Both the position numbers and the translations under genes were made by a program. From Nemesobacter sp965204665 (GTDB lineage Bacteria; Desulfobacterota_D; UBA1144; Nemesobacterales; Nemesobacteraceae): 64,000 bases of DNA. The stretch lies in assembly GCA_965204665.1 (NCBI GenBank), contig OZ242002.1:248001-312000 (forward strand), written 5' to 3'. Below are positions 62,236 to 64,000 of this stretch, in pieces. Positions within the stretch are counted from its first letter, which is position 1. Every line of letters starts with the position of its first letter. The notes under the pieces are model-generated. The model searched no databases and was not told the origin of the DNA. It was given only the letters and a program-made list of their open reading frames with translations.

Positions 62236-63632
62236 ATTAAACTTCGAAGTGCAACACTCGGGACTGGTGTTGCTCCGTTCTGATAAGATTTTCGGATAAC
62301 TTTACCATGTCTGTTTCTTTGTGCGAATTCATGCGCAGATGCGCATGAAAATTCTTCGGATTCGGCACGACTCTCCCCATGCGGCTCACAATGCGGGCGC
62401 ACCTGCCCCGTTCCGTCTCTCTGATTCTTTCTCCGTCCGACGACACCATTCCGAAGAACGTAATCAGTATCTGTAACAGCCGGATTACAGAGCCGTGCCT
62501 TCACCGCAACCTCCTGCAGACTCTCCGTCCGCACAGCGACAAGGGCTGTCAGGTGCCGACCGGTTCTTCTATGGGACTCTCTCTCCGTTCCGGCGCTTCG
62601 TGAATCACCTCATACGGCGTTCTGAACCCCGGAATCTTCCACGGACGATGATTCAGCAGGTCTTCCACCCCTTTCACCTCCGACTTGCTCAGTCGGCTCA
62701 GATCAGTCCCCTCGGGCCGGTACTGCCGAATCAACCCGTTGCCGTGTTCGTTCAGCCCCCGCTCCCATGAATGATACGGCGTAGTGAAATAAAACTCCGC
62801 TCCCGGAGCTTTTTTCGATACTTTCTCGTGGTCGGAGAACTCCTTACCGTTGTCCGACGTCATCGTCGGACACAAACTCTTCCAGGACTTCAACTTCCTC
62901 TTCATCGCCGCACTCACTCCCTTCGCAGTTCTGCGTTTCACCCCCTGCAGCAAAGAGAATTTCGATCTCCGCTCCACCATCGTCACCAAAGCTCCGCGAT
63001 GCTCACCGCCTACTATAGTGTCCAGCTCCCGGTCCCCGAACCGACTCTTCTCATCCACCACCGCAGGCCTCTGCGCTGTATCCACCCTGTTCACTATCAC
63101 CCCCCCCCCGCCGTCCCGCCCGACCCTTCACGCGACGGTTGTACTTCCTGCCTCCATAGCCGGACGATACAACTCTCCTCCCTGCCCGCGGTCCCGCCTG
63201 ATGTATCGATATATGGATGTCGTACTTATACCCGCTGTCCCTTCATACTTCAGACGACCCGCTGTCTGCTCGGGACTGAACCGGCAGTTCGTCAGCATTC
63301 CGCCGATCACCGCACGGAGATCAGCCGTCATCTTCCGAACAGACGCCGCATCCCTCTGTCTGTTCTCCGCCGTCTCCTGCGCCCGGTCGTGCCTGTAACC
63401 TTCCTTTCCCCGGTTCCTCTTCAACTCCCGACTGATCGTGGATGCGGAACGATCAAGTCGGCCGGCGATCTGCCGAACAGATAAACCCTCGGCCTTCAAC
63501 ATCTCTATCCGGATTCGCTCTTCGCAGCCGAGGTGATTGTAGTCTGATGACATCAGATATGCCCTCCTTATCAACTACTCATTTTTACGGACCGCTTCGT
63601 TATAATTCAAGTGTTGCACTTCGAAGTTTAAT
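62236..63632. mobile_element. Decayed IS30-family insertion element
   Basis: Terminal inverted repeats ATTAAACTTCGAAGTGCAACACT at 62236-62258 and 63610-63632 are perfect over 23 bp. They bound a disrupted IS30 transposase gene. The unit is about 1.4 kb, longer than a typical IS30, because about 290 bp of extra sequence lies between the transposase end and the left repeat. That extra part includes a perfect hairpin CATGCGCA-GA-TGCGCATG at 62330-62347 and no recognisable gene. It lies directly upstream of collagen/RTX copy 4. Confidence 0.8.
62549..63553 (-). pseudogene. IS30-family transposase, interrupted
   Basis: The N-terminal part from the ATG at 63553 has the helix-turn-helix (EERIRIEMLKAEGLSVRQIAGRLDRSASTISRELKRN). 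It ends in a TGA at 63128-63130. The C-terminal part has the DDE core: DTIVGGEHRGALVTMVERRS, MTSDNGKEFSDHE, and NEHGNGLIRQYRPEGTDLS. Between them the family sequence (GGRKYNRRVKGRAGRRGG) is in another frame, so two compensating shifts are needed. One lies in a C10 run at 63100-63109. Probably inactive, unless slippage at the run matters. Confidence 0.8.
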
Positions 63633-63841
63633 AGGCGAGATCAATGGAGGAGCCTGTTATATATAGATCATCCAGATGAAAACTCACCACACCCAAAAAT
63701 AAAAACCCTATCTTCAACTTGGTGAAGTATCCGGATTGATGCTGTGACAACCACATCACCGATTGCACGGAATACGGTCGCGGAATCCGAATAAATTCCA
63801 TAGCGCACTGATTCATAATTGCTGAATGCAGGCATTTGTCC

Positions 63842-63868
63842 TTGACACATGTAGGGGGGGGGTAGAAT
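63842..63868 (+). promoter_or_regulatory. Poly-G spacer promoter of collagen/RTX copy 4
   Basis: TTGACA (63842-63847), CATGTA, nine G (63854-63862), TAGAAT (63863-63868). Spacer 15 nt. TTTGTCCTTGAC is shared with the copy 1 promoter. About 60 nt before the ATG. The 63633-63841 stretch before it has no recognised feature. Confidence 0.75.
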
Positions 63869-63928
63869 CAAAGCCATAACCTTATGATGGGTGAATATTT
63901 TGCGCAAGCGCAAGGAGGTTTTTCTACT

Positions 63929-64000
63929 ATGAAATTACGTAATTTCTTAGTGATGTTGTTTCTGCTCGGCGGAGCGGTTTTCTTCGCTGCCTGCGAAGGG
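63929..64000 (+). CDS. Collagen-like / RTX surface lipoprotein (copy 4), N-terminal fragment
   Basis: 24 codons to the window edge: MKLRNFLVMLFLLGGAVFF then AACEG, almost identical to the signal peptide and lipobox of copies 1-3. AAGGAGGT lies 9 nt upstream of the ATG. The collagen and RTX parts are outside the window and are assumed from homology. Confidence 0.75.
   Translation, partial: MKLRNFLVMLFLLGGAVFFAACEG

Noticed and set aside
62142..62534. 130-aa frame beside the IS30 element
   Set aside because: It runs through the element's terminal repeat and has no family-like sequence or ribosome site. It is read-through of element DNA.
63668..63913. 81-aa minus-strand frame spanning the copy 4 promoter
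   Set aside because: It covers the G9 run and promoter and shows no protein family features.

Overview
The window is a bacterial chromosome segment with a core-gene backbone interrupted by a few mobile or degraded patches. The envelope is Gram-negative: Lgt, TolQ/TolR and TonB/TolA-like genes, and lipoproteins with lipoboxes. The peptidoglycan is predicted to be meso-DAP type, because MurE carries the DNPR motif. The complete dcw cluster, a TrmD fused to a second methyltransferase-like domain, and the lineage-poor hypothetical genes suggest an uncultured Gram-negative lineage of the Desulfobacterota/Dadabacteria kind. This placement is an inference from gene content and was not tested.

Layout. 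1-8.9 kb: partial FAD oxidoreductase, malonyl-CoA-synthetase-like ligase, a collagen/RTX-repeat lipoprotein, peptide deformylase, a nitroreductase-like protein, aroE-ribF and a methyltransferase. 9-16 kb (minus): trkH-trkA, lgt, a prohibitin-like protein, recJ, aroQ. 16.07-18.70 kb: a transposon-like unit with inverted ends and a perfect 8-bp target duplication, carrying a second collagen/RTX lipoprotein gene. 18.8-21.2 kb (minus): TPR protein, murJ, DUF4911-like protein. 21.4-38 kb (plus): mraZ-rsmH-ftsL-ftsI-murE-murF-mraY-murD-ftsW-murG-murC-murB-ftsQ-ftsA-ftsZ, mostly overlapping by a few bases. 38-43.7 kb (minus): ftsY-ribD-nadD-rsfS behind a chlorite-dismutase/HemQ-like gene, and rho. 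44-45.5 kb: a broken third collagen/RTX copy. 45.8-48.8 kb: yebC-ruvC-ruvA-ruvB. 49-55.5 kb: secreted protein, tolQ-tolR-tonB-like, phosphatase, argS, SPOR protein, CDP-alcohol phosphotransferase. 55.5-59.8 kb (minus): ffh-rpsP-khpA-rimM-trmD-rplS. 60-62.1 kb: peptide-type ABC binding protein and MerC-like protein. 62.2-63.6 kb: a decayed IS30 element. The window ends in a fourth collagen/RTX copy.

Main observation. All four collagen/RTX lipoprotein genes have the same promoter layout: a TTGAC(A/T) -35 box, a spacer ending in a pure G run (G10, G9, G5, G9), then TA(G/A)AAT. The G run fills the -35/-10 spacer, so slippage would change spacing and expression. This is the arrangement of known phase-variable porin and fimbrial promoters. 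One copy lies inside a unit with IS66-like ends and an AATCAAAT duplication, and related ends lie near two others. The sequence therefore suggests a dispersed, mobile family of surface lipoproteins (collagen-like stalk plus calcium-binding beta-roll) under slipped-strand control.

No rRNA, tRNA or CRISPR array was recognised.
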